Source of the DNA: Strix aluco
Lineage: Eukaryota; Chordata; Aves; Strigiformes; Strigidae
DNA length: 64,000 nt
Assembly: GCF_031877795.1 (NCBI RefSeq)
Contig: NC_133940.1
Location: 9,921,985 to 9,985,984, forward strand
Reading direction: 5' to 3'
Part shown: in pieces, positions 15,401-28,243 of the stretch
How the letters are laid out: every line of letters starts with the position of its first letter
Numbering within the stretch: the first letter of the stretch is position 1
Translations under genes and position numbers: made by a program
Notes under the pieces: model-generated
What the model was told of the DNA's origin: nothing
What the model saw: the letters and a program-made list of their open reading frames with translations, nothing else
Databases searched by the model: none

Positions 15401-17947
15401 CAGCTGCGTGCCTTCAGCTGTTTCAGATGAATGAGAAAACAGTAAGTGTTCCTGCAGTTCCAGAAGATGGGCACTTGCCGTATTATTACACAAAAAAAGA
15501 TAAAATCACTTAGTGCTGCATGCAGATGAAAACTGTGGGACTGCTCTATGTGAGAGCATTTGTCAATAAAGACACAGTTTAGAAAGACGGTGTTCATATT
15601 TGTTTCCTGCTGCAAACGTTGCATGCTGGTTTCACACATCATTAAAAGGATGCCACATTTAATTAAAAGGTGCCTACATTTCAGTGCACTGTGAAGTAGC
15701 CCAGCGTATCACAAAATTGGTAGAGTGCTCTATGATACTTGAACTAATAATATACAAGGGGATCTTTTTACTTAAAATGGAAAAAACTCATTGCATAACA
15801 AAAATCCTGTAGAAGACCCAAGCTCAGAAAACTATGCTTACTTCCCCTTCACCCACTTCTGAATAATGACTCATGATTTTTGAATTCTGACGGTTGCCAA
15901 GCTTCAAATTTATGGCATTAAATATAAAAGATTAAATTTAAAGGCCACTGCCCTAAAAAGCAAAAGCCTTCCCAAAAATTAGTTGCTTATGTTAGCTATG
16001 ATTTAGCCCACTATAACAGAAAAGGAGCAGGAATAAGCATTTTGCTTGCTCTGTAAAGTTTGTTTATTCTGTATTTTTTACTGTTTGTGTACTGCCTATT
16101 TCATTGTTTCTCCTGTGCACAGAGAGAATTAATGCATGTCCTTCTGCCCTTTGCATGATTCTTCCTGATAACAAGATAGAAGAGAAAAAGATGCTTTTTC
16201 CAGTGCCAAACTGAGACCATAAAAAGCACAGGGAACATCCGATCTGGGAGCTCAATTATCATATTTAAATTAAACAGTTAATTTTAAGATCTTCTATGCT
16301 CTCTGACTTCCTAAGGTGCGTTCAGGACACATTTTCCATTTTTTCCTCAAATCCAAGGACTAGATACTTTCACCACTAAAAAACACATGGTAAAAAAACT
16401 CCACAGACAAGATCCTCAGGAAATACCATAATTCTAGCTTCATAAAAAATACCTGATATTGCCAGAAAGACAATTAAATCATGGAATTCAGCAAGCCTAA
16501 CATGGAGTACTGACAGTTTTTAGACAGTGACCTGGTTATTGCCATCAGGAAGGAGCAGCAGGCACTGGAAGCCCTCTACTACTACTCAGACAATAAGGTA
16601 AACCTCAAGAAATTAATCTAATTGACTAGACTGTGAAGGCTGGGAATTTTAGCCTCCTAGAGCCTTTACATCACAAGCCAATTAAAGCTATAAGGAGGAA
16701 TAGGTGAGGCAATCCTACATTACATGGGAAGTAAACAAAAGATCCTAAAATAGCTTTATCCAGGTCCAGTCAAGTGTCTCTTGAATACTTCAGCAATAGT
16801 GCTGCAGCCTTTAACTTTTTAAAATTTTGGTTCAGTCAGAAACAGAAATATTTCTGGTGGTTTTAGGATCAACACTTAAGACAGCAAGCCATCTCCTGCC
16901 TTTCCTGTCACCCGGGTCAGAATTTGATCCATGTTCTGAATCTTCTAGTGAACCCAAGTACAAAATTTGCATGTGTGTGTTTCACACAAGTTCACCAGTG
17001 TGCCATTGATAGCACTGGTCTATGTGATAAACTAGATAATAAATTTAAGAAACCAGCTGCTGATGAGCATCCGTCATTACCCTTTCTTCACCCCCATCTA
17101 CTTGCCATGCAGAGTTCAACAGTCACTTTGTCATTTGCTTCTCTCTTCTACCAATATTCTGATGGTGGCAAACGTAATTCTAAAGGATAAAGCAAGATGA
17201 TGCTTGAAACACAAACATTTAAGATGATTGTGAGACATTAGCCAAAGAAAAGAAAAAAAACCCAAGTGATATGACAGCCACTTCTCCTGAAATGCCTCAG
17301 CCATGATGCTGTTCTTCATATTCACCTATCTCCTCAAGAATAGTCTGAATACCGGCAAAGGGGATTTCCTTTAACTAAGACAACTCTTTGCCATAAGTAA
17401 GATATTTTCCTTTCTTGCCTATTATTCCATTCCCTCATGGCTGTTTGCATCAGCCCATGCCACTAGATTAAAGAATAAGTAACAAACGGTTGTGTGGGGC
17501 CAGAAGCAGAGAATGAGGCTGCAGTGGGAGCACTCATACAGCTCCCACAGGCAGAGGCTGGCTAACAGGCTCAGCTACCACCTCTGCAGGATCCATCAAA
17601 GCAGGCACAACAATCATCCCTTCAAGCTCTAACATCCTGGTTTTGAAAATCCAAGCCAGAATCGAAAAGAATATCCTCCATCAGGTTATGACCCTCCAGT
17701 ACGGCACATTAAAAGACCCTTCCCATAATATTGCCAGCTGACAAAGCCACACAGAATTTTTTTTTTTACACCACAAAACCCAAAACAACACTGCAAAACA
17801 AGTCACTACAGGCTCCACGAACTGAAGAAAATTAATCTTGACTTCCAAATCAGCTATACATTTGGAGAACAACTGCTTACCTGTGCACTCTTCAACTGTC
17901 TCTCCTGTTTCAGGTGACTGTGTGACCTCTGTTGGCCCCGTGGCCAT
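196..17947 (-). CDS. KIAA1210: KIAA1210-like CRACD-family gene, 5' coding part (five exons, 3' end beyond window)
   Basis: Five minus-strand exons, each bounded by AG acceptor and GT donor sites, join in one frame (67+169+130+159+213 nt = 246 codons) with matching phases at every junction. The product has the N-terminal hallmarks of the CRACD/CRACDL/KIAA1210 family: a basic KKKSKF...KKKRKEP cluster, a SQSSSDVSIS serine block, an ALSHDSVFIFE motif, a KTLQ...NIRLG segment and an LDTSAARHRIAINPRKQKG motif. CRACD inhibits actin-capping protein, and mammalian KIAA1210 is an acrosome-associated testis protein; whether this copy does either is unknown. KIAA1210 is preferred over the paralogues because PGRMC1 lies head-to-head next door, as on human Xq24. 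The family's long central exon should lie left of position 1, so only the N-terminal quarter or less is visible. I see no frameshift or internal stop. Confidence 0.85.
409..5295 (-). other. KIAA1210 intron 4-5, no gene seen
   Basis: About 4.9 kb of AT-rich intronic DNA. Open frames here are all short and lack recognisable motifs. A small run of ATT triplets occurs near 2395-2408. I recognise no interspersed repeat or RNA gene. Confidence 0.7.
5296..5454 (-). CDS. KIAA1210: KIAA1210 coding exon 4
   Basis: The acceptor ccacag is followed by CTTCAG, and the donor is CAAG|gtataa; 159 nt give 53 codons, phase 0 at both ends. A second AG six bases inside the exon (after CTTCAG) could act as an alternative acceptor removing two residues. 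The first is preferred because it keeps the spacing between KTLQ and the NIRLG motif equal to that in CRACD. The product starts LQLQQNIRLGSPP and continues with an acidic, serine/proline-rich segment containing SEDDGLPRSPPEIS, consistent with a disordered phosphorylated region. Confidence 0.88.
5455..7986 (-). other. KIAA1210 intron 3-4, no gene seen
   Basis: About 2.5 kb. It contains two of the longest AT-region open frames in the window (6400-6840 plus, 7436-7852 minus). Neither shows a known motif, and their length is what chance predicts for a window of this size. Confidence 0.7.
7987..8116 (-). CDS. KIAA1210: KIAA1210 coding exon 3 (SHDS motif)
   Basis: The acceptor (ttcttccttcctag) is a clean polypyrimidine tract and the donor is TGCAG|gtgaga. 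The exon completes a glycine codon and then encodes 43 codons, ending in phase 0. It contains NKALSHDSVFIFES and ends in SQENIPGRVKTLQ, which lines up closely with the CRACD block around SHDSIFI...SQDNI..KVKTLQ. An in-frame Met just before this motif could serve as an internal start for a shorter isoform, since an AUG in a similar place exists in CRACD as I recall it. Confidence 0.9.
8117..12761 (-). other. KIAA1210 intron 2-3, no gene seen
   Basis: About 4.6 kb of intronic sequence. A purine-rich patch near 10889-10930 joins a G run to A-rich sequence. Otherwise nothing is recognisable. Confidence 0.7.
12762..12930 (-). CDS. KIAA1210: KIAA1210 coding exon 2 (basic cluster and serine block)
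   Basis: A pyrimidine-rich acceptor (catgttgcag) precedes position 12930, and the donor is gtaagc starting at 12761. It encodes 55 full codons plus split codons at both ends. The product opens with a lysine-rich stretch (KKKSKFQTFKNFFAKKKRKE), then a proline run and SQSSSDVSISVLDT. This layout, a short basic K-F-K-x-F motif followed by a phosphorylatable serine cluster, is the most conserved N-terminal part of the CRACD family. The basic patch could bind nucleic acid, membrane or actin; that is inference only. Confidence 0.88.
12931..17880 (-). other. KIAA1210 intron 1-2 (between first two coding exons), no gene seen
   Basis: About 4.95 kb of AT-rich DNA with short open frames only. There is an A-rich segment near 15038-15090. 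No recognisable repeat or RNA gene. Confidence 0.7.
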
Positions 17948-17957
17948 GATATAGTCA
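17881..17957 (-). CDS. KIAA1210: KIAA1210 first coding exon (start codon, phase 1 out)
   Basis: An acceptor (ctctatttcag) ends at 17958 and the exon runs from 17957 to a consensus donor (CACAG|gtaag) after 17881. The first 10 nt are leader. The ATG at 17947-17945 has A at -3 and G at +4, a strong Kozak context. It codes for MATGPTEVTQSPETGETVEECT and leaves one G to start a glycine codon completed in the next exon. The residues upstream of the ATG would be open for three codons, so translation could in principle begin in an upstream exon. I chose this ATG because of its context and because the best upstream exon candidate looks like GC-rich leader. Confidence 0.8.
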
Positions 17958-20411
17958 CTGAAATAGAGATGAAAGCATCAGTTAAATTTTAGTCCGCCTT
18001 CCCAGCAGAATATGGTCCCACCCAGCATGAAGAAAGAATATGGCTAGATCCCTTCTGAAACTGCACATCCAAACGCTTATCACAAACACGGCTTGCACGC
18101 TTTTTTGCACTTTGGTCACAGAACTTTTCCTCATTTTTCAGTGACACTTATTTCTCAAGCCAAAACTAACAAACCAGTCGAACTTCTTGCCAGTACCCCT
18201 CTCTTTAGGAAACCAGGATCAAAGTTTCCATTAATGAAAGATGTCATTAAACTTGCTCAGCAAAGACTGTCATGCTTCCCAGTCTCTGAATAATCAGCCT
18301 TTATGATTGCTCTTTGCTAGAGAGTGACAGCTCCATGCTACTGTAAAAAACATCTTAAGTAAGTGCTCTGCTGCTGAGGGATCATGTATTACAGTGGCCT
18401 TACAGTAAGCACCAGGCTAGTCTGTCAGCATTATTAAAATTAGTTAAGCATCAGCACTGAAGCATCATCCTGGGCTATGCTACATTTGTGGAAACCAATA
18501 GATCAAATTTATTTTGGATGCAGTGCAGTCAGCTTTTAGCCACAAGCTTTGAAACCTTATCGCAAGCCGGGCTATTGATCAACCAAATTAGCTGATGGCA
18601 TCATCTTCCTCCACGATGAAAACAAAAGTTCAGCCTAGTTTTAAGATCATTCAATGTTAACTGGCTCCACTTTGTATTTTCCAAGACTCCTACATGGATG
18701 TCTGTCAGAGACAAAGGAATTAAGTAGCAGACCGTAAGAGTTACAGTACAAATGTCAAGCAACAATGAAAATGTGACAGTTTAGCAGGGCAGCTCATAAA
18801 TACTGTCCTTTGTTACAGAAGATACCTAGGTGATACATTTACATAGTTAGCAGTGCCAATATGCTGTGTCAGGACATAAAGGGTACGAAATCTTTACAAA
18901 CAAATGAAAATATACAGAAACAAATCCTGCTCCCTTTTCTGCATAGACCTCATCTAACAATTTTTCACCTGAAAGTGGTGCAACAATACTGCTAAGTCAA
19001 CAGCAAGCAAGATTATGATTCTATACTGATTTGGCCAATCAGTAAACTATTCTATTTCTTCTGTATTACCCACACATTCTATAATGCGTCATGCTCAAAA
19101 GCACTGGGACTTTCCTATGAGCCCACATCCTCAGATAACCTTAAAAGATAAGGTGCACAAAATCAGAGGCAGAGCCGGTGGGGCTGTCAAAAAAAATAAA
19201 AGGGAACAGACCATAGAGGTAAAAGAGGCAGAGCTCCTGCAAAAAAAAACAGACCATGGAGTAAGCTTTCCCTGTACTAGCCACACAGATATGCAAACTG
19301 CCATGCTGCTGAACAGTAGGTAGAAATGGAGGAGATATAAAACAGAAGAAAACTGCAATCTAACAGATCATCTATGAGCAGTGAACACAGGAGTGCATTA
19401 ACACACTGTAGTTCCAAATAATCTCATCTCAGCTTGCTAAAATCAATTAAAAAGCCATTGCAGCAACCAGGACCGATTATAACTTTTCTAAATAAGATGC
19501 ACCGAGGATGTTCTTGAAACAACTGTTGGACAATATTGAGAAGCAACAAAAAATAAGACTTTTAAGATTTTCCCTTTTAGATGTTCATTACTATTCAACT
19601 CTTCTCCCTTTTTTCTCCACATCTCATCAATTATCCGTGAAAATGTCTGCATTTCCTGCATATTTTGATTAAAGTGGTCATCAGCAGACTCTCTCATAGA
19701 CTCTGTATTAAAAAGAAATTTGGTTCCAATCTTCCCCCTCAGCTTCATACACCATGCATATTGATTGTTAGATTTTTCTTGAGGGAAAAGCATTTGAAAC
19801 AAAACATGAAGAAAGCACTCAACAAATTTGCAAGGACAAACTGGCAAGTCCCCAGACTTGAGCTTACTTCCACGGAATGTGAGTGGGCCTGACACCTTGC
19901 TCATTTAGACCTCTAACTTCTGCTTTATCCACCTTCAAAAAAATCAAAGCAAGAGAAAATGCTGCTTTCAGATCCAGCTTTGTTTTCACCAGCTCTACAT
20001 TTATTTAAATTACTTGAACATCTCAGCTGCTCACTCAGAATCCTTCTGGCCTTTGGAGATATTTTGACTGCTGTGTTTATTATAAACTGCAAGCATTTAT
20101 TTCCAATTGGTATATCTTTTATACAAGTAGAACTATAATTGCAAAGCAGTTCAGCTCCGAGGCAGTCTCTTCACAGTCAAATCAGCTCCAGCATTAACTT
20201 GATTTTATAGCCGAGTTCTCTGAGGCATGTAGAGGTCAAGTGTCAATTGCAAGGGTGGATGGGTTGTTTGAAAATGTGCTCCATTTAGGACCTAATGGCT
20301 TGGTGCCTTTGCATACCTCATCACAGTATCATCTTTTTCTGAACAATGACTTGAGGTGAACAAAATCATCACAGATTTTTCCAAGGTTTAAGTTAACAAG
20401 TATTCAATAAC

Positions 20412-20427
20412 AAAAAAAAAAAAAAAA
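20412..20427. repeat. Poly-A tract (A16)
   Basis: Sixteen consecutive A, followed by TTT. No retroposed gene body or target-site duplication is evident next to it. Confidence 0.9.
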
Positions 20428-23400
20428 TTTACAGCGAAGTATAAGTTCCATCATTAAAAGCTTGATGACATACCTAAAGGAAAATTAGCAATCAGACAAC
20501 ATTTAGACTTTAAATTCTGGTGGCAGTGAGTTATACAGCTAGCAAATGTTCTGAGCAACAAACCCTGGCCTGGGGATCAATGGAATGGAGAAAAAGAGCA
20601 CAAATACCCATCAATACAAATACATGTGAGTGCACAGGCATTAATTGATCGAACCTTCAGACATTCATCACTTCCAGGCCTTAATGACAGCTGACAGACA
20701 CAGTGTCAGGACATATCGATACCATGCACATTCAGTTCAATCAGCTGTACTAACCATGTGCACTCTTGCGAACTTTCCCAGAGCATTATGCCATTAGAGA
20801 CAAAGTTTTAAACAAATACTGTATGCATATTGGTTTTTAGTGATAAAAATATCAGGTTAAATGAATGGCCTTTTAAAGCGGTATTTCTGATACTCTTCAA
20901 GCTAGGCGATGCTAGAGGACAGCTGGGAGAAGGAGCTCACAGAGGGATGAAGGCGACTGTCTCCTCAGTGGGGAAGCAGTCAAGGCAGAGCAGCGACAGA
21001 TTGATAGCTGCCGGTCAAGTCCCTGATACTGTTTGCTTCCCACTAGAAGTGGAACAGTGGGCACATTTCCTCAATCTACAACTTTCTAATCATGTTCTCT
21101 CTCAAACAGCATCTGCAATCCCTGCATATGCACAGGCCTCCCGCTGCAGAGGTACAGTACAAACAAGATGTCAAGTCTCTGCTAGATACCTTAAAAGCCA
21201 GGCCTGGCTCTGTCCAGTAAATCACTGCAGCAACTCCTGTGTAAGGCCATGGAAATGACCAAAAGCTTACTGAGAACAGCAAGGATTAACTACATGGTGT
21301 TTACCTCTCCTTGCACAGGGTGGTGGGCTGGATTATTACACCTATGAATTAATTACCTACAAACAGTGAAGCGGCTTTCTATACAGGTGCAATCACAACA
21401 ATCAACCTGACATTACTAGACCCTATTTGCATTGTCAGGGTGTATTTTAAAGGCATAAAACTCCTACAAAGTTGCAGGGCTTGCCTTATTTTCAAAGCAG
21501 GCAACAGGACCTAGTTCACAATCATCATTACGCTCACCTGGTTTGATGGCTCCCTGCTATCCCATACAAAACTTCCATTAATAACCCCACTGTGTTACAT
21601 TCACTTGGAGCTCTTCAACTCATTAAAGGAACTAATGAGTCTTAAGAGAAAAAAGAAATCTCCAGGAACAGGAGAAATATCCTTGCCTCGCTTTTACAAA
21701 CTGGGGCAACTGGACAGACATTTGGAGTGCTCCATGGGAGGGCAGCGATAGGGCAAAAGAAATACAGTCCCAGAGTGGTGTTCTGACTATGCCCTTTCCC
21801 CAACTAAGTACATTACTGAACATATACATCATATGGGGGGTGGGGAATGCTAAAAGAAGAAAAGACAATTCCCTTTCACTGCTTGGTTTGTGTATTTAAG
21901 GACTCCTGGGAAGTTAACATTGTACAGGACTCACATTTCCTGCATTTAACAAAGACCCAAGAGAAACAGAAACACTTTCTGCTCAGCCTCAGAAAAGGGA
22001 CACAGCCTCCTTGCTGTCTCTCCAGCAGAGCAGAAGACTCGGAGTCTGCACAGCAAGAAGGCGCCTACCCCACCTTTAGTGTTTCTTCAGCTTCAGTCCC
22101 ATGCTTCTGTTATAAGCATTCCAGAAGGCGTTTATGACAGAGAGATCAAAGGAGATGCTGAATGCTGAACAGCCTCTTTCCTATCAAATAAATCCTTGAG
22201 GAAACAAAGACTCAAGAATACGAGGCACTGCATTCAGTTAGCCTCTTCATAGCCTCTAGAAGACAGCCTTGGCAATCAGCCAAGAGAAAAAGGTGAAATT
22301 TTTGCCTGGAGCTTTTAAAGATCAATTTCCTCCATGCTACAAAAATTATCTCAAATCAAGCTTATGCTCCAGTTTTCGGGACACCCACTTTGCACAGTGA
22401 GATGGATCAGCATAGGAAAGTGCACGTCCCTCATCCGGATCTCTAGGCCACCACCCTGCAGCCAGCCTCCCCCCAGAACACATTCAAGATACTGCAGGAC
22501 CTCAGAGAAAGCCTATTTCTCCTGAGCACCAAGTTTCAGAAAAAACCCAGAATGCAGGATGGTTTAGTATTCAGATTACCTTCTGCAGTAAAAGGTGACT
22601 GACAGGTTAAATTTTTACTCTATCTTAATAAAGCACATTAGAGGACTTTGTTCTGACAAAATGTGGTTGATTGCCTTCCTCTCAGGGAACCCTACAAGCT
22701 ACCTATCAATGAACTCATTAATGCAATGACAGTTAAGCAAAGTTAAGTTTACCCTCTGCAACTCCATGGAACAGGATTTCAGAGTCAATCATAAAGCAAT
22801 AACAGCGCCAGCAAGATTTCTATTCAATTTTCATATCCCTTGAGCATATCAGAAACTCGACAAACAAAGCTCCCTTTGCTCTCCATGCAATGAGCCAAGC
22901 GAACTGCACTTCAAGGTCCACGTTCAGGGAACATGCTGAATAGCGTGGGATCCCACAAACAACTTTGCTGAAACAGGGTACGACCCAACATGACAGCAGG
23001 AACTGGGATCTGACCCTGCACAGCCGCTCCCATTGTACTCTCCTAGAGTGCAGTGTTTCTAGGATGAAATCCCCAGGGTTTTTTGCCAGCCCCTAGCTGG
23101 TATGTCCCTAGCTAGACTATGACTGGTTTAGGTAGGCATAAAAGAATAGCACAAACAGCAGTTTCCATTAGGACTCTTGTTACTGCCTCCACTGATAACA
23201 GTGAGGGGAGGAGTTTACAAAGTTAATGAATATTTTTTACTCTTGTAAATTACTCCTGTAATTTTCACGGAAGGAGGGAGAGTTTAAGAAAGTTTAAGGT
23301 CCTTTCCAAGGATCATAAATAATACAGCAATAGTAGCCATCAGGAAGTCTGGATAAGCAACTAGATAATATTTAATAACAATAAAATACTCTCCCAGGAT

Positions 23401-26400
23401 CAAGTAGGGGGTCGTAATTCCCCATAGCAACAGACAACATTCAGCTCCTACCCTTGACGAGATATCCAGAGCAAACAACCGTTCACATAAAGAAATCTAT
23501 TCACAGCTTTCACACTTTGCATTCAGATGACACCCCCTCACCGCCCTCTGTCCCCACCTTGGCTTCTCCAAGAAGGCTTGCCAGAAGACAGGTCCCAATG
23601 TGCTGAACTCTTTTTACCTACGGTCTGCTTTGAGAAGCCTCTGTCTGACAGCGATTCTGAAGGATTTCTGCTATTCAGCAGTGCCTGAAGCATTATGTGC
23701 TGCCCTCCTAGTGAGTGTGTGTGTAACACTAATGGAAAGCAGCTGGTGGGCTGAAGCCGACTTAAAAAAAAAAGTAACAGGAGGAAATGCCTTTCATACA
23801 GTCACACAGGCTCAGCCTGTAATTGTGTGAGAAGCCAAAAGGCTAAGAAGGGGGAAGGGCAGATGAGACAAAAACATTCATAAGCTACTACAGAAACGAG
23901 TGGAAATGCACTCCCTTACCAGTCCAGGAACTGAGAGAGTAAATGCCTCTGTTCCCTGCACGCTGTCCCATCTCCCTCTCAGCAGTCATGCCATTTGCTA
24001 AATCACTGCAGAACTGTCTCCCTGCACATGAGGACATGACTGCAGCACACATACACAGACCTGTGTTACCTTAAACCTGAGGCAGGTACCATAGCTGAAC
24101 AGCTCTTAGTTTGTACTCCGCTCGAGAGGCCAAACTGAAGTCCAAGCTACCACACCTTTGCAGCACCTGGTATCCATGCCAGACAGATTAACCTGTTTTG
24201 GACATGCCACTTCAGGCTGCCCTCACACACCTAATTACTCTGCAGTGCTTATTAGCATGACTTTGCATAGCTGCTGTCAGTGAGAGGATCTCCACTGCAA
24301 GTTTGTATCTGCTCAGACAATAAAGCAAATATCTACCTGTTTGCCTAAAGCTAAGTAAAATGTTTCTGAATAGCCCATCCCTGATAATAATTTATCACAT
24401 AGTTTTTCCGGTGCATTTTCTGATCTGCACCAATCAGGAGAAATGTGACGGAATTTTGCTCAAATCAAGACTGGCACTAACATAGTCATGATCTAAGCAC
24501 ACGCAAGAGCTCAGCCAATATTTTGGGCCCAGACTGCCTCCATTTTAAAGGAATTTACATTAAATGACTCAGTTGAATTGCACCGTTTGGCATTAGCATA
24601 GGAATAAGTCAGTGCTTTTCTCATGTAGTAATTCTTTTTCTTCACACTACCACGCTGGGGAAATTTCAGGAAACAGCTGGAATGAGGATCTTCTTCCACT
24701 CTTCCTAAAAAGAAGTAAATGAAGCAGCAGAGTCATCCAGCAACCGTGCTAAGGAGCCAGCGGTAGAAGAGAGACACTCTCAGATCTACTTGACATGGAT
24801 ATATTTGGAGTAGTTGGAAGGAGGGGGAACACGCATTTAAAAATCAACAAGGATGTAACCAAAGCCTGCCTTTGCCAGTTAGGGAGCTACACCCAGTAAG
24901 CATTACTGCCTTTAGAAACAGTTTCAAGAGCAAAGCAACAGGAAATGTCAAGCGACTATCACTAAACAGCAGACACACCCCATGCGAGCAGAGTCAAGAT
25001 GTCAGAGTCAAGTATGGGAATTAAAGTAAAGCTTACTGTCTCTGCCTCTCCATGTGGCAAATTCAACAAATACACGTAATCTTCCATCCCACACCTGGGT
25101 GATGAGCATATCTGGTCACTGTTTTCTAGCTCGTGTGTGTGCTTTTTGCTCCCTCTCCAAACTCCTAATTAATTTTATTCCACCTGTGGCCTCCCAGCAA
25201 AAAGTTAGATGACTGATATCTGACCTGTGGTGTGCAGAGCCCTGGGAGTCCACGGGCTGCTTCGTGGGGATCAACAAAAGGTAGCTAAGGAAAGTTTACC
25301 GTCAGCTGGCTTCAACATGCTCTACAAGGGCTTGAAAAACTGCATGTCTGAGAAAACTCCATGGAAATTGCCAATATCTGCAAACTGTGAAGGTGACAAT
25401 TATTAGTTTAGACAGTAAAATCTTTGAGACAGAGCTCATCTTTTAAACATATCCTAGCAGACGGAAACTACTGGGCTGGGACTTGGGAGAATTGGCTGAT
25501 TTTCCTGGCTCTATCACTGGAGAACTGGGCAAATTAATGGATTGCTGACACTGGCTGAGTTATTTATCGCTCAGCCTTCAGTTTCTTTACCTGTGGAATG
25601 GCGATGGTCACACTGAATGCCTGGAAAGCTTAACGAGCACTATGGAGGAGCCAGGCACCTCCTCCGCTATGGGAGACCAGCGTGCTGGAATCATACCAAT
25701 TGACACTGCTATCAAGTACTACCACTACACAAAAGATAAATAACAAAACCCATAAAATTTCGCAAGAGTAGCCTGCATATCTGCCATGCCCTTGTATTTG
25801 AGTCTCACGCTGATTTCCAAGATCTTATTCTCACAAAATGTGAAGAATCATTACATCCTGGGCCTGAAAGACAGACTCTGGAGACATTTTTACCAAATTA
25901 AGCTGTCTGAATATTGCAGGGGAAATGAAGCTGAAACAATAGCAAACTGAATGCCAGAACTGAAACATGGGACTTTAGGCTATGTCTAAAGCTTTCTTTT
26001 TTTTAAGGTTTTTCCAAAACAGATATTTATCCCTTAATTTGTGGGTTAAAGAGCAGCTTAAGGATGAGAAAAAATAAAAAAAAATTCTTCAGATAGATCA
26101 AACCTCCCAGGACACATTTCTTCCAAGAAGAGATAATACAGATATTTAATGCCCAAGAATTCAAAGCGCACTGAAAAAAAGGAGAGGCTAACAGAAATTT
26201 CCAGGGCAAACTGTGTCACAAATTTTCACTCTGAAGATCAAACTGTCATAAAAACAGTCAGCCATCTTTGGCTATAAGAGAGCAAATAAAACGCAGGCTT
26301 TGTGGTCTCAGAGGCTGCCTTTGGCAGGAAGCTCAGGAAATCTCTCTCCATGTGAAGTCCCAAAACCTAGTTGGGCAACATCTACAGCCTGTACACACAC

Positions 26401-28224
26401 AAAAATAAAAACAAGGCCAGCTCCTTCCTATGTTGAAACATACTGTGTCTGTCTGGCTAAACCTCCTGAGATCCCACTGCCTGTGGGTATTTCTGGAATT
26501 CAGACCCCATTTTGGCTCCTGATCAAGGAAGGCCTGGGGTGACTTCCACGCTTACAGAAGGAGCTCTTCTGGAGCTGTGTCTGAAGTTTGAGGGTCTCCC
26601 TTCTTTTGCTCTAAAGGAAACCTCCTGCTGTCCCTGCTCATCTCTCCTGGCTGCTCTCTCTGCAGCCTCAAGTTAGGCAGCTTCTGAAGTACACTTGGTC
26701 TTGAAGCACATGGAGAACTGCTAGATCCAAGGGAGACCATGCATGTGTCTAAAGCAGTCCCTGAGCCATTTCTGTCCCAAGGGCATGTACTGACTAAACT
26801 AAAACCACTAAAAAGGGATCCTACTTCTCTGGGATTCCAGACATAAATACCTCTCTAAAATAGGATCATCTGAAATAAGATTATCTGAGCTAATACTGTT
26901 TTGCCGCAATAGAGTATCAGCTGTATTCAACTGTGTTTTGAAGAAGATGGTATGGTAGCATCAGGGAGCAGAGAGGGTACATGACAGTAGAAGAACCCAG
27001 GAGGATGACAACAAGGACTGCAAGATGGGGTACTGACAAGTAGGCAATGGCAAGGGTGGGGTAGGGAATCAGATGGGGATAGACATTCTGTAAGGTCTTC
27101 ACAGGCCAAGGCTGCAAGAAAGGAAGCAACAAGACAATTTGCATTTCTTGAAGGAAAGGAATGAAATTTCAACTTCTGGAACATTCTTTTCACTAAACTG
27201 AGATGATGAAAAGCAGTATGACTGCTAGAGTGAACCAGCAAACAATTCCTTTGCACCTCTGTCAAATCTGTATTTTCCCACAAACACAGATAGCTTGATG
27301 ATTAACACGATGTCTGCATCATAATTCTGAGCTAGAGTATTCAAATACATCCCATTTGCATCCGAACTACTGTGTGGATCAGAACTGCGTTGTTAGATGA
27401 GTGATACTTACAAGCCCTGGCAAAAGCACACAGTTACATATTTCTGAGAATGAATAAGCATAAATGAATTCATCATGAATGTAAGTCAAACATTTAGTTC
27501 GCTAATTAGCACCAGATCCTTGAAACTCAGAGGCCAAAAGAAACAACCACCACAAAAATTTGAAGCTGGAATGCCGCCTTAGCTCTGGCTGGATGGTTAA
27601 AGAGCAAAATCAGGAGGCTTTGTCTGCACAGCCAAGTTACCCTGCTCTGACTGAGAGTGCTACAGTCCTCTCTTAACAGTCACAAAGATACCAACGTGCT
27701 ATAGCATGGTGACAGGGTACCATAGACCACAGAGTACCTTGGCACCCGTATACCTGTATGAATGCAGCAACACACACTGGATTAATGACACAGTTAAAAA
27801 ATTAATTATGATGTGTGTGGCCCAGGTCTTAGCTTTTTCATGTACATCATGTTGGAAATGTTGAGCTGTTAGCACAGCCTGGACTGTTACGAACAGTGAC
27901 AGCTCAGCATCTGCAAGCAAGATCAGCCAGGCTATCAACTGACTGACATTTTTTTGTTGTTTAAACAGTGACTCCCACAATGGAGCCATGGAGGGCCACC
28001 TGCTATCTTGATACAAATAATTATGAATAATATAACAAGATAAAAAAATCTGCAGTTAGGATTTGTTGTATTCAAAATACTGCTTAAAACTCCTTGATCA
28101 TAATAGTTTTACCAACCTTGAAACTACCACAGATTTAATGCAGAACTGTAAGCTTGGATCACATTAGAGCAGAGCAACTTGTGCACAACTGTTTTCCTAC
28201 AGCAGCAATCCTTAGGAGAAATTA

Positions 28225-28243
28225 GGGGGGGGGGGGGGGGGGG
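28225..28243. repeat. Poly-G tract (G19)
   Basis: Nineteen consecutive G on the plus strand, followed by a GA-rich stretch. Such a run can fold as a G-quadruplex and is prone to length error in sequencing. Confidence 0.9.

Noticed and set aside
19488..19904. 138-codon minus-strand open frame 1.6 kb upstream of the first coding exon
   Set aside because: No family recognised and no fitting splice junctions found that would join it to KIAA1210.
20830..21258. 142-codon plus-strand open frame
   Set aside because: No domain and no splice or promoter context; length within chance.
23290..23330. Short resemblance to the 3' end of avian CR1 elements (ttaaggtcctttccaa)
   Set aside because: Only about 15 bases match from memory and no body or terminal octamer repeat is present.
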